DNA from: Takakia lepidozioides
Taxonomy: Eukaryota; Streptophyta; Takakiopsida; Takakiales; Takakiaceae
NCBI GenBank assembly: GCA_030704615.1
Contig: CM060733.1
Span: 21,640,001 to 21,700,000, forward strand
DNA: 60,000 nucleotides
Reading direction: 5' to 3'
Shown here one piece after another: positions 1 through 12,100 of this stretch (position 1 is its first letter; every line of letters begins with the position of its first letter). A program made the position numbers and the translations under genes. The notes below the pieces were generated by a model, which did not search any database, was not told the DNA's origin, and saw nothing but the letters and a program-made list of their open reading frames with translations.

Positions 1-3000
1 CACTGGGACTTCTAACACTCACTGGCTTGGCAGATTGAATCTTTGGCGGTGGACCAGATGCTCTTTCCAGTGGCTTGGTTCCAATGGTGTGGCCAAGAGG
101 TGGGGCTATTTCCAAGTATGCTGAAACCAGAGCTTCAGCAAACTCAGGGTCGTTGATATGGTAAGGCAGTCGTTCCACCTGTTACAATATACTCCATCAG
201 GTAGTCTTTAACAGGAGACATCGGAGTGATCTCAGGCAAATAAAGTTGGATTATGGTTGTAAAGCCCACCTGCCGTTCTGCAGTCTTTTCAATACACTGA
301 TCAAGTTCCTCTAGTAAGGCACCTGTTGCTTCAGGGTCGTGGAAGGGCCTCCCTGAAACATCTATACCAGACACACCCTTTTCTGGCAACAGTACCCGCA
401 CAGGAGAAACTGATGCATTCACTTTATCCGCTATGAAGTGTGCAATTTTGCGGCTCTCATCAGCTGTTGTCCGCATAATTGTGACCTGCAAGACAACAGA
501 AAGTACCTAGCGTTTTCAGCAACAATGTCTTCCTCTCCCTCCAAACTCAAGCTTACGCTCTCACAATGATGGTTTCAAACAGAAAAAGTAAGAAACGAGA
601 AAAAGTAAGTGTTTCCACAAAAAGAGAAAGAGAGACCACTACACGGTCAAGCACCTCCATCCCCACGCCCTAGATGCCCTGCAAGTCTACGAAGCATGCA
701 TTGCCTTGAGTCTTCACCCTTGGGGAACTTAACTGGCATCCAACGTGGTATTTGCAAAGTAATGACAACACAGGAAATAAGATTGTTTTCAATGTTAATC
801 TTAAAACTGGCATCTTGTGGCACCTATATAGTTAGCACACGCTGTTTTTTGTAAGACAGCTCCAAGATCAGGACACTTTGTTGGTTTGATCCACTAAATT
901 GGTATTCATCTATATCCACTGGAATCAGATTGACAAAACGGAGCCATAAAGTGGGTGAGGCTGTACCTGATGAATTTACAGTCTACCTGGTAAGGGAGCT
1001 ATGGATTAGTGGCATACGTAGGACGAAAGTCCGGAATGCATGAATTCCTAGGTGGTGTCCCCATTATATTCGTATGAGTTCCAATGTTTGGCACAAAGTT
1101 CTCCATCCTAAACCTATGCAGTCATCGTAGGTACAGTTTTAGGGCACAGACATATGCGACTTGCCCCTGGTTTACATATACCTTGAATTACTTTACTGTC
1201 CCCTCTCCAATTCTCTCTCTCATGGCTACTCTATCCATCTGCCATCCACCTTCAGCATGCATCTGCACACACAGAGGCCACTCAACACAACAACCATCCA
1301 GTGCCAAAGAGCATCCCTGCACCAACCTGGTCATTATGAATGTGAAGCTTTCGATGGGCAAACTGAGGCGGCACAGAGTCTTTGCATCCAAAGTTGACCA
1401 TATCCAAGGCCCCGACACTCAGCACAAGCGGAACCTGGCACTGCACAGAGGCCTGGAACCGGTTGGCACTGCAGGCCATTACGCCACCTACCACATAGTC
1501 AGCGACCTCTGTTGTCGTAATATCGATGACACCCTGTTCAGTGCAAAATGTTTTAGAACTCTAGAGGGCCTACTGGTCTTTACAGTGGTTCCAAGAAAGA
1601 CCCTCCTGCTTTAATTTCCCCTTTATCACCATTCCAGAGCACACACTTCTGATCTCCATTTGGCAACAGGTTAAGTACTATTTAGCCACCCAGAAAATTT
1701 TCCCCCATGCTTCCCTTCCCACCAAACAAGATGCCCATAAATGCTAAAGGGAATTCTGGAGATTTCGGTTAAAATACCTGTATAAGCCCTTGGGTTACCA
1801 ACTTTTCCATAGCGGCCCCGCCTGTCCCAGTTGCATGAAACACAAGAGTTTCATACCCATGCTTTTCCAGCTTTTCCCGCACTGCATCAACACATGGTGT
1901 GGTCAACCCAAACATAGTGAGTCCCACTGTGGGCTTCCTCTCTTGGGGTTCTTCCCCCACACTACTTGCAAACACTGAACTCGCCACCATGCCAGCTGCC
2001 GCTCCAGCAGCATTGGCCCACAGAACTTTACCCACACTGTTGAGCCCTGCAATGTCAACCACTGATGGGAAAAGAACAAGATCTGAGGACTCTATGTATG
2101 AGGCTGTGTTTCCACTGGCAACTGTAGAGATCATGACTTTTGGGACACCTAGGGGGAGGGCCCGGAGTGCAGGGGCAATAAGAGAAGTGGCCCCGCTCCC
2201 ACCAATCCCAATGGCCCCGGCCAGTCTGCCCTTAGAATGTAGTTTAGTCAGAAGTTGCGTAAGAGCTAAGCTCATAGTGGTGATGGCTTCACTGCGCTCG
2301 CTGGGTACAGAAGATAAGGAGCACTTCTGGGAATCGGGGTGGTGAGAGAGCACTTCCTCATTGCTGATGTTGGCATGGTTCTTGCTACAAATCCTCTTGC
2401 AGTTGGTTGACACATCTACCACCACGACTTCCACCTGCACAGACGATAGCCGAAGTTAACATAATTGTGACGTAAGGGTGTGTTTGTTTGTGGGTGAAGA
2501 GCGAGTCTGAAAGACCAAGGGATCCCTCATCCACTGCACCCTGTAGACATTGGCAAGTACATATGTTCCAATGGGCCCTCGTTCTGAGGATTGGACTCAA
2601 CCCATGGGTGCTCACTACAAAGCCTGGAACCTGGAGCATTAATTTTTGGGTTCAAATTGACTTGTACTAGAAAACATAATGCAGATTCCAGAATCATGGT
2701 TCCCCGCACATAGAGGTAGAAGAAAGAAGAATTAAAGATTGTACTCATAAGACGTTGTTTGCCGTAGCCTTGTGGCCATTGACCCCGCGCCCAGTCTGAG
2801 TGGGAACAAAAGGGACAGAACCTACCTCTGTCAGGGGCTGACGTTGGTAGTAAGACTTACCTTCATATATAGAATTAATCCGGGTTTTCCAGATATCCTC
2901 TAGAAATCCCTTCACACAAGCATCAATCTGCTGTGTGTGATTTGCCCAAAAACTAGGCCTCAGGAGGGCCTGGGCTTTTGGCTCAGCCTCGAGACTTTCA

Positions 3001-6000
3001 AAGTTGGTAAACAGGGGTACAGGCACAATTCCCTTGATAGATTTGAAGAGAGCGTCTCTTTGGTGAGAGAACCCCGGACAGTGTATCAGAAAATGAATAC
3101 TGTCTTCAGATTGCCCACACAACGGGCAATTGCACTCTCCCTTTCCTCTCTGCTTCTGTTTGCTGTTCAAAGGTAGGCTTCCTGCCCTGAGTTTAAATTT
3201 CAGTCTAGTGCCGAGAGTGGGTAGACCCTTGAGGTCATCCAAGATGTCCTCCCCCATGTCACTGACTGGAAACAAGTTCAGGGAAGTTTTCTGCCTAACT
3301 TCATTTTCATCAGACAATCTCATGGCAACAGACATGGCTTTGGACACTACAGCCTCTAAGTCAGATTTATCCAGCAGGGTCAAGACTTGCGGATCCAGGT
3401 CCAGGTCCTTGAGAATCTCCTCTACTCTCTTCTGCCAGGACTTAGCCTGTTTGACAGGGCGGTCCTGTTTCCAAGATATAGAGTCGATTAACTTAGGATA
3501 TCTGGTGTTGGGCATATGTTGCAGCTGACCCCACCATCTGACCTTGAATTCATCTCGTCGGGAGCTTAAGGACGGAATGCCAAACTCACTCCGAACCGCC
3601 ACATTGGCTGTTTTGGAGCATGCTGACATACACTCCTTAAGCACCCCCACTTGAATGGATTCTAGAGACTTAGCCTGGTTGGAGTTATCAACCCATATTG
3701 CAGATCCGTACTCCAAGGCAGGTCTAATAACGCGACAAAGCATGATTTTCTTAACCTCAGAGTTGACCCCTCTGTAGTGGAAAAATTTAGTGAGCCCCAG
3801 AGCTTTGCCCTTGCCAGTTTGAACAACTTTCCGGATATGTGCATCCCAATTACAATTGGAGGAAAACTCAACGCCCAGGTAAGTGTAGGAAGGGAGGACC
3901 GGGATCTCTTGGCTACCCCACTGCCACTTAAGATCACTTCCTCCCTCTCCTCTGTTGTTGAATGCTACCACTGCACATTTGCTGACATTAGCCTCTAGCC
4001 CCCAAAGATCAAAGTATCTCTTCGCGCAATCAATCAACTCCTGGAGATTGGTTGGAGTCTCCCCTATGCCTGCGAAGTCATCCGCAAACATAAGGGCTGG
4101 TATGGTGGTATCACCCACCCTTAACCCAAATCCCTCACTTTCCACATCCTCGAGGGTTGATTGATGAAAACATTGAAGAGCAGAGGGGAGAGAGTACATC
4201 CTTGAGCTACACCTTGGTCTATGTCAAAGAAGTTGGACTTCTGTCCGTTAACAGTGACACAGCTTTTGGTGTGAGCATACAAGTTGTGGACAACTCTCCA
4301 CATCTTTCCCTTGATCCCACAAGACCAGAGGCGGAACCATAGGCCATCTCTCCACATTGTGTCATAAGCCTTTTTGACATCCAGGAAAAAAACATAAGTG
4401 GGTTTCCCTTCTTTTTTCCTTCCCTGGATAATCTGGCTTAGAGTGAAGATATGATCCACACAGCCCCTGTTTCGCCGAAAGCCAGCTTGGCCTTCGTGGA
4501 AACAACCTCTAGACTCCAGATCAACCTCGAGACGAGTACTTATAACCCTGCAGAATGTCTTGCCAACAGCATTGAGGAGCGTGATGCCACAGTAGTTCCC
4601 CGGTTCTTCTCTGTCACCCTTCTTGTATAGATTGACAATGACCCCCTGTCGCCAGCGAAAGGGGATCATTTCAGTCTTCCAGATAAGGTTAAAGAGGAGA
4701 ACTAGGGCCTCTATCATGGGATCGCCACCGTGCTTGATAAGCTCGTTGACTACCATCAGGTCCACCAGCTTTATATCCATTTAAATGTTCAATTGCTTCC
4801 ACAATCTCAGAAGAACTAATGGGAGCGTTATAAGCCATTGAAATATACTCCAGTTCATCAGGGCTGTTTTGAATCATAGGAACAGTTTTTCCAACTGTGT
4901 CCCTCCATTCAGCAGAAGACCCCTCACTGTTAGACCTAGAAGTTCTGCCAAGGATACTGTAGTGAGTTTCAAAGGTTTTGACAATGTGAACCGATGAAGT
5001 CACCACTGCACCTTTAGTAGTCTTCAGCGCTTGTACTTGCTGACCGTTTTTCGGCTTGTACAAACGTTGAAGGGCCAACCAGAATTTCCTGTCATTACCA
5101 CCATGGTGGTTTGAGTTTATTTCACTGTATAACTTGTCCCAGTATAATTTCTTCTGAGACCTAGCAAGCTGATTGATATCTTTACGGAGCTGGTAGTACC
5201 TCGCCCACCATTCTCTGTTGGTTTTCAAATTGCAGCACTCTTTATAGAGGGCTTGTCTCTCAGCTATCTTGAGTTTAATCTCATTGGTCCACCAATTAAC
5301 AGCTCTACCGCAGACAATTAGTTTCCTCCCAATGATCTTGTCAGCCACGGAGGAAACGAAACTCTCCCAAGAGTCCACTGCTCTTTCGACTTCATTTCTT
5401 GCGTTATCAGAGCGAGACTGAAGTTCTTGGAGCGATTGGACAAAATGAGGGAGAGCCTCTTGCAAGGCCTGGACGTACTCAGCCTTGACCTCCTCATTAT
5501 GGAATTTTTCTATGCGCCACTTCCGAATCGAACGTTTCACAGATCTCTTGGTGTTGGGAAAACACCTTTTGATACCAAACCAGGAAGTGGTCAGAGGTAC
5601 CAATATCAGTTCTGTCGGTCAACACATTGGCACACTGGGGGAACAAATTTTTGTCCATTATGATATAGTCCACAATGGAATGTTCCCCAGTTTGGGATTT
5701 CTCACGAGTCCACTGCACTTGGTCACCTCTTGTCCTGTTATTCAAGGTCAAAAGCTGAAGCTCTTCCAGACAGTTAATTAACCGTCTGCCATTAGAATTC
5801 AGCTCGTCCTCACCAAAAGGCCCAATGATATCGTCCTGATGGAGCCCTTTGCCCACCCGGGCATTGAAGTCACCCAATAGCACCACCTGACCTTTGGCAA
5901 GGAACGAAGCACAGTCCAGCTTTACATCTTCGAAGGCTTTGTCTGCGTCAGCACTAAGGGTCCCCTCTGTGGGCATGTAAACACAACCCACAAAGAGGTC

Positions 6001-8467
6001 CTTCGTACTCATGCCGCCCTTCAGATTCAGTTTTAGCCAGATACTATGCTCGTACCTCAAACCCTTGTTGATAATTTCACAATTGTCAAACAAGAAATCA
6101 CGGACAAAGAATCCAACCCCTTTTTGACCGCGTTTGGCAGAGGCTGCCTTGAGAGTACACATCTTACCTGCCCATTTATAACCATTGACATCTCCAACCA
6201 GTTTATCCGACGTTTCCCATGTTTCTTGCCCAGCACAGATATGAATATCATTAGTCCGAAGAACTTGTCCCACTTCGAGCTGTTTCCTTTGGTTGGTCAA
6301 CCCTGAGAAGTTGAAAGTGGCCAGCCGCAAGCCAGCCCTTTGCATGTGAATTGTTTGTCGTCTAGGTAGCTTGTGATTGCTCCTGGACGGCCAACCGTTC
6401 TGCAAAGGGGGGACAGTTACCCCATGTGTAGATTTTGCTCGTCTTGTGTAAAATTTGAGGATTGGTAAACCATTCAGGGTACCAAATCCTTCAGTTACAC
6501 GACGCACAGGCTCCACACACATAGGGACAGATTGTCAGTCAGACTGCTTGGGGACAATTACCCCGTGTATAGATTTTGCTCGTCTTGTGTAGACTTTTAG
6601 GATTGGTAAACCATTTAGAGTACCAAATCCTTCAGTTACACGACGTTCAGGCTCTGCACACTTAGGGACAGATTGTCCATCTGACGGCTTGGGGACAATT
6701 ACCCCGTGTATAGAATTTGTTCGTCTTGTGTAAACCTTGAGGATTGACCATTCAGAGTACCAAATCCTTCAGATTCAGGACGTTCAGGTTCTGTACACTT
6801 AGGGGCATCTTGTCCTTCTGGCTGTTTGGATTCAACCTCATCCAGAGCATCAAACCGATTAGAAACTCTCAAGTTGAAGTCCTTGCCCTTGGTTGTCTTC
6901 CTAGAGCGCCCCATTGAATCACCAATGTCTAAGACCGCTCTCCAGCCAGTCAAGGGACGAACTTCTTTGAGATTGAATTGATGTGGGACTCTATTAGAAG
7001 CACTTTTGGTCATTGCAACCTTCAACGTACCCCTGTTATCAAGTCTCGAGATGGAACAATTAGCCATGAAATCCAAGCCTAAGCTAGAGCATGTAGTTTT
7101 AAAGGACACATCGTCCATCCTGGGATTCACCCCAAAAACTACACATGAAGCCCTAGATTTGGCATAAGTAACCAAATCCCAGGAATCACCCTGAGGAGTG
7201 TTGATGTTGATAGGAGCTAAAATTTTGATTGTAGTCGCAGGCTAAAAGTTTAAGCACAGGAACCAACCCGAGCCCAAGTGCCGAGTATGCTAGACAGAGC
7301 ATACGACTGCCCAATTTGGGCGGAGGGGCTGCCCCCAAGCGGTAGGGGTCCGCTTGTTACCATTCAGAGATCACACTCCAGGGAGTTGCAGGGAATGGCC
7401 CGTGTAGGCATATTCTAAAGAGGGAAAGGCCCCAAGCTTTCCAACTAAATCCAATGCACTACCTTACCTGGAGCAAAGCGCTTCAGGTCGAAACAAACAA
7501 GGACACGAGGTCACAAGGCCGGCATTTAGTCACAGAGACATTAATGTACTCCCATATCAAGTCCACCCAATGGCAATAGGCTTCCTAGAGGACAGGGAGG
7601 AAAAGAAGAATTAAAGAAAAGGAATTGAAGTCTCCATAGGAGGAGGGCTTCTATCAAGAGTTGCCCTTACCAACCAAACTCTCAAACTAACCGGTATCAC
7701 CTTCAACCTTCAGATTCTTTTTGCGACAGCACAGTGGTAAGTTCCTCCATGCGTGCACTTGGGACTCATGTGACATTTGGATTTGTGACACAAATGGGAG
7801 GTCCGACAGCCATTGCAGGCCCTAAGAATCATCACGCAGGAGGGAGCAGGTTATTTCTAGCAGGGTCAGCGCCACTATGCTGGACCATCTGTGTGACAGC
7901 AGAGAACTACACACATGACAGTAGATTATTTTCCAACCCCTGCGCACTGTATGGTGTTTTGGCTTTTGCATGGGGGAGTCGAAGACGAAGAAACCAATTG
8001 CTGGTGCCATTGTAGTAATAAGGCCCAATCCGATCAGCTGCAAGCAGTGCCTACCTAATACTCCAATGGACTCCTGATAATGCTACATACTGAGAACACA
8101 CTCCGTTGTGACCACTCCATTCGACTATCTTCAGACCTCATTTGTTCATATCAGCTACCTTGTGACCGGAATGCCACACCAGTTTCTTACTTCCCTGACT
8201 AAGTCCTTCAAAACCAACTAGGCTCCATGCCTTTCGCATGAAGATTCCCATGAGCAATTATGCTACGCGAGGGACAAGACAGCTTATATAATCCTTCCGC
8301 AATTGAGAAAAACAACAACAATGAAGGCATACCGATAACGACGTAGGTAAGAACCGAGATAGAGCCGCTGACAGGCATTCAGAGACGTAATGAAGCTCCG
8401 GGCCCTTGGTGTCCAGAGTGCCAATGCAATACAGGGTGCGCTGGGCTACCCCTCCTCTCTCCGGCAT
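1..8467 (-). CDS. Tm-1-like UPF0261 protein, 3' partial
   Basis: Five exons keep phase: 8467-8333, 2434-1778, 1533-1327, 485-270 and 178-1, giving about 464 residues before the window edge. The first exon begins with ATG at 8467 and carries the family N-terminus (YCIGTLDTKGPELHYVSE). Later exons carry VVVVDVST, GAIGIGGSGATSLIAPALR, VADYVVGGVMAC, VPLVLSVGALDMVNFG, LPEKGVSGID and LPYHINDPEFAEAL, all typical of the UPF0261/Tm-1 family. Family knowledge: tomato Tm-1 binds the replication protein of tomato mosaic virus, and plant homologues usually continue into a C-terminal TIM-barrel domain, which would lie beyond position 1. The normal cellular role is not settled. Intron 1 (2435-8332) is 5.9 kb because it holds a LINE in the same orientation. 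The frame is open upstream to an in-frame ATG at 8512, so a 15-residue longer start is possible. The gene faces TAM41 head to head across 645 bp. Confidence 0.88.
2723..2738. repeat. LINE target-site duplication, 3' side
   Basis: AAAGAAGAATTAAAGA, identical to 7602-7617. It directly abuts the LINE 3' end at 2739. Confidence 0.9.
2745..6522 (-). pseudogene. LINE ORF2: endonuclease-reverse transcriptase, frameshifted
   Basis: Four overlapping open segments in shifting frames make up one EN-RT protein. Segment 6522-5497 is the endonuclease, with LRLATFNFSGL, AGQETWE, GCVYMPTEG, VLLGDFNARVG and DIGTSDHFLVWY, matching the APE-type fold. Segment 5603-4689 is the linker and fingers. Segment 4780-4121 is RT, with YKKGDREEPGNYCGITLL, GQAGFRRNRGC, FLDVKKAYDTMW and QGCTLSPLLFNVFIN. 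Segment 4199-2745 holds the palm motif MFADDFAGIG, the thumb, and a [19 protein letters not shown] zinc motif. Frames change near 5500-5600, 4690-4780 and 4121-4199, so the protein cannot be made as one chain. The domain order and zinc motif are usual for plant LINEs. No RNase H domain was seen. Confidence 0.88.
6417..6839 (-). repeat. Three 141-bp tandem repeats between LINE ORF1 and endonuclease
   Basis: The marker TTACCCC starts units at 6417, 6558 and 6699, an exact 141-bp period. Each unit carries GATTTTGCTCGTCTTGTGTA (one base differs in unit 3), then ACCAAATCCTTCAG and the CACACTTAGGGACAG-type block. 141 bp is 47 codons, so units stay in frame when translated on the minus strand (each carries EGFGTLNG). 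Confidence 0.85.
6699..7175 (-). pseudogene. LINE ORF1-like segment
   Basis: An open frame of about 158 codons lies upstream of the endonuclease in element sense. It contains VVFGVNPRMDDVSFK and ISRLDNRGTLKVAMTKSA, resembling the RRM-like nucleic-acid-binding part of plant LINE ORF1. It starts at a non-ATG codon in the current sequence, so its true N-terminus, perhaps further up towards 7600, is unclear. It runs into a 141-bp tandem repeat array that joins it to ORF2. Assignment rests on position and a weak family resemblance. Confidence 0.5.
7602..7617. repeat. LINE target-site duplication, 5' side
   Basis: AAAGAAGAATTAAAGA, identical to 2723-2738. It fixes the LINE 5' end at 7601. Confidence 0.9.
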
Positions 8468-9112
8468 TGTAATGTGTCTCTGTTTCCTCGACCAGAGAAG
8501 GAAGGATCGCAACTCAGCTCACAATTGAGACTGTGCAGACTCAACACTCAGCTCTTCCGTACGATGACAGTCAATGGTGCATGAAACGAAGCACATTCTG
8601 AAAAGGTTTTACTACTGACCTACCAAAATGACTGAAGTCTGAACCTAATGTCCAATTGTTTGGTAAATGGGTCGAAGGAAGAATTGATTATAATGGGCTG
8701 ATAGTTGTTGGAATTTCATACATTCACCACGATTTGTTCAAGGATTGGGCTTCTCACAGTGGGTCTGTCTCTGCATGAAGAAATCTTATGTCGATTATGT
8801 GAGTACATCAATCGTATGTCTGCAGTGCAGGAGAGGAGCAAATCTGGTAGATGCGGTGCTGGCTGTGGGTTTAAGGAATCCATGTCTAACTGCAAAAAGT
8901 GAGCAGCCTTCTGAAGGCAACTAGAATCTCCACAAATCAGCTCGACAACGGCTCGTAGGCATGTAGACGATTTGCCGGTTGTGCTGTGGAAATTATTGTT
9001 TGAGATCTTATAGGAATGTTTGTCAGGATATGGATTGAGAAAGAAACATAAAGATGCAGCAGGGGAAGGTGCGTGAGTAGTCCAAGAAAGAAGAGAGCAT
9101 CGATAAGCTGCG
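8468..9112. promoter_or_regulatory. Shared 645-bp upstream region of Tm-1-like and TAM41
   Basis: This is the whole gap between two divergent start codons. It should therefore hold both promoters and both 5' UTRs. I saw no convincing TATA box at a fixed distance from either start. Confidence 0.45.
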
Positions 9113-12100
9113 ATGAGTTATTACAATAGACAAACTTCCCCAGACTATGCTTCCTCAAGCTCGAGATCCACCGAGGCCCAGCTTTTGAAGAACCTTGCTG
9201 CCCCTTTGGACGACCTCCCGAAAGTGGATTACGCATTTGCTTATGGCTCGGGGGTTTTTCATCAGCCTGATAGTGAGACCGCACGGTCAAAAGAGGTAAT
9301 GCCTTGTAATGTGACTTCGATCGGTTGAGAATAACTTCGAAATACAATGTACTCATAAGAGTTTGTTTGCCGTAGCCTAACTTCGAATGCCAAAGAAAGA
9401 TCAGTTGCCTTTCCCATGTGACTATAGGGGGGATGGACGAGAGCAGCAGGAGCGATACCACAGAAGCCTTCCAGAATTTCTCGAGAAGAATCTTGATTCT
9501 ATCATCGAAAGTCACCCCCAGAATTCCTGCAGAGTGCCAGAATGTTCCTATTCTAAAACGTCGCGGTACAGAGCCAGCCTGGGATTCCCTTTTCATGGCT
9601 GTGTTAGCTTACTGTGCGGAAGTCAGCCTGGTGCTTTAAGATTTAGGTGCTACTTAAGTTCCAGTTGAAAATCAAAGACCGTGAAGCTAAGAGAAGATTT
9701 GTGAGGGATAAAGAGAAGAAGTTCAGTCATGGGAGGGATAATTTTTTTCTCAAACTAGCAGGCAGCCTGAAGTCTGCTCACGTGGGTCTTATGTGGATGG
9801 GGGATTCTGAGCAGGAACCCATGGTAGATTACATACTTGGTGTCTCATCTCCGGTAGACTGGCACTCACAGGTTAGTATCCCTCCTGGACTTTTTGTTGC
9901 AAGTGGTTTTGGCGTCAACCCAAAGTTGTCAAGGTCATTGGCATTGGGCATAACTTTGGTAGCGTCTGTCATTATTCCTGATCTCCAGAGGTCTGAAGAA
10001 CGAGAGTTTCACATGGCCATTTGGGATTGAATGGCCCTTGCCTAAAATATGATTGCCATTGTATCAAATTATCTCCTACAATCAATCTTGAAAAATGCAG
10101 GATAATTTGCAGCAGCAGGAGGATGATGTTTAATGAATTCTACGTAAATGAGTTCTGGTCTGGAAGCCCCGTAAGATGAGTCTTACTCAGTCAAGGCATC
10201 TTGTGTGCGGTTTGCTTGGCAGAACATTCAGCAGAATCCTATTCACTATGCATCTTGGCTGGCCCATTTTGGAGGCAAAGTGGTATATATCTCTATGCCC
10301 TTGCAACCAATCAAAAACCTGTTTGTTCAATCAATGTGGCACTAGATTTGCTTTAGATGGGTACAGCAGGTTACATTGACTTCCCTCTCTCCAGAATTGC
10401 TGGGCTGTACTGTGAGTGGAATGGCAAGTCGAGTGACATTCTTCCCCCTTGTCTCCAGTCCTCTCCAATAGTGTGCAGCCAAAATATGAAACAGCAGTTG
10501 ATAGCTATAGTAACTCTGCTGGGCGCAACATCATTCTTCGTAGAATGATTCTTATGCTACCACATAAGAGAAAGGGGTAACTTATTGCGTACAAGTACAA
10601 TAGAGTTTCTATTAAGTTTTGTGGCCTGGCTGATCAAACCCAATGACCTGTTCCAGGAGGGTTAGAATAGCCAAGTTCCTATTGAACTGAAACGTGATGA
10701 GTATATCATCAAAAAACTTACTTGTCTGACACTAAGACAAAAATGCAGGTGGCCAATGTGGCAGAAAAAGCAGGAGTTGGGGTCCACTTCAACACATTTG
10801 TGCCGTGGCAAGACAAGGTGGGTGGCAAGACAATATGAAGCTTGTTGCTAGACTTGTACCAGCAGTTTTTAATGTCTGATTATTATTGCTCAAATCCACA
10901 GAAGGAATGTGCAAACGATAGATGGATTAATTTAACACAGCTGTGAGGGTGTGTTCGGTGGCAGAAAATTAAGTATGGAGTGATCAGCACAGATAACTTG
11001 GTACAGGATATATTGACATGGCAGAGACTCTACATAAGTGGGCGCCTCCAGAAGCCTGTGAGTGGCATTGCATAGGCAAACACAATGTCCTTGATTGTGC
11101 AACTCAAAATGTGCATTTAGCAAAAGTTAAAAAAAATTGATAGCCGTGGTTGAGTTTGCGTTGTTTCCTTCAAGTGAAGATTGATCCTCAGGTGGTGCTG
11201 GTTGTGGTATGTTGGCAGGTGCGTGTTCTAGTGGATGATATTGGCTTGGAAGAGCTCAACTGCGCCAACCTGCAATCGGCTCTCTCAGTAGCCATACTTC
11301 TTCTGCCTTCAGAATTCTCAGAGGTGACATGACACTCCACCTTTGCATCTTCTGCTGTCTCTAGGTTGCTGACTGATGGTTCAGCTCAGATGTTAGGGCT
11401 GAGAAGTGCATTAGAAATGCTTTTGGTGCCTGCCTTGGCATCCAGCATGTATTTTTCCTCTCCTCTCCCTCTCCCCTCTTGTATGGTCCTGTCCCTTAGG
11501 TGGAGACATATCCCCCAGAAAAGGATAAACAAATCAGCATGTTTTGACTGTGTGGTCATTACAGCCAGGTTTTGCCACTTATTGTCGACAGTTGTTCTGT
11601 GAGCCATTCTTTGCAGGAAGATCTCTATTCCACTATATGTGGGCTCTCTTACATGGGCGATGTCCGCATGCTTTTTGCTGAAGACAAACACAAGGTTTGG
11701 ACTGCCTTCCTATCCAATCCCCTTGCAGAAATTGATGCAGTAGTGACCTCTCTCCCTATCTCTGTTTTCTCTGAATTGGTTCACTGATATGTGCAGGTCC
11801 GTAACATAGTGCAAGGCAGTGCCCCTAAGTTCCAAGATCTATACAGGGGTTCAATCTGCAATGTTGCAGCCACTGGTGTTTTGCAACTACCAGCAGCTGT
11901 TGGCACAGACCTTCAGTCAAGGCTTGTTCAAGTTGGTTCCTTGACCACACTCTAGATTTTCTAGTAGGTGCAGAGCTAGCGTGAGATGGCTTCAGATATC
12001 CCTTCCTACCACAGAGGTCATTCAGGAGCATAGGCTAGGATCTAAAACTTCTTTTAGGTCCACTGAAGAGTTGACGAGCTATGTGGATGCAGGATAACAG

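Larger units (their letters stand above)
2739..7601 (-). mobile_element. Full-length LINE retrotransposon
   Basis: A non-LTR element of about 4.86 kb lies in intron 1 of the Tm-1-like gene, in the same orientation as the gene. It is bounded by a perfect 16-bp target-site duplication, AAAGAAGAATTAAAGA, at 2723-2738 and 7602-7617. In element sense it has a 5' leader, an ORF1-like segment, an apurinic-type endonuclease, a reverse transcriptase and a C-terminal CCHC motif. Its 3' end (GAGTACAA in sense) is the same base that ends a second copy at 47381, which confirms the boundary. There is no long poly(A) tail. Three frameshifts in ORF2 make it non-autonomous now. Confidence 0.93.
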
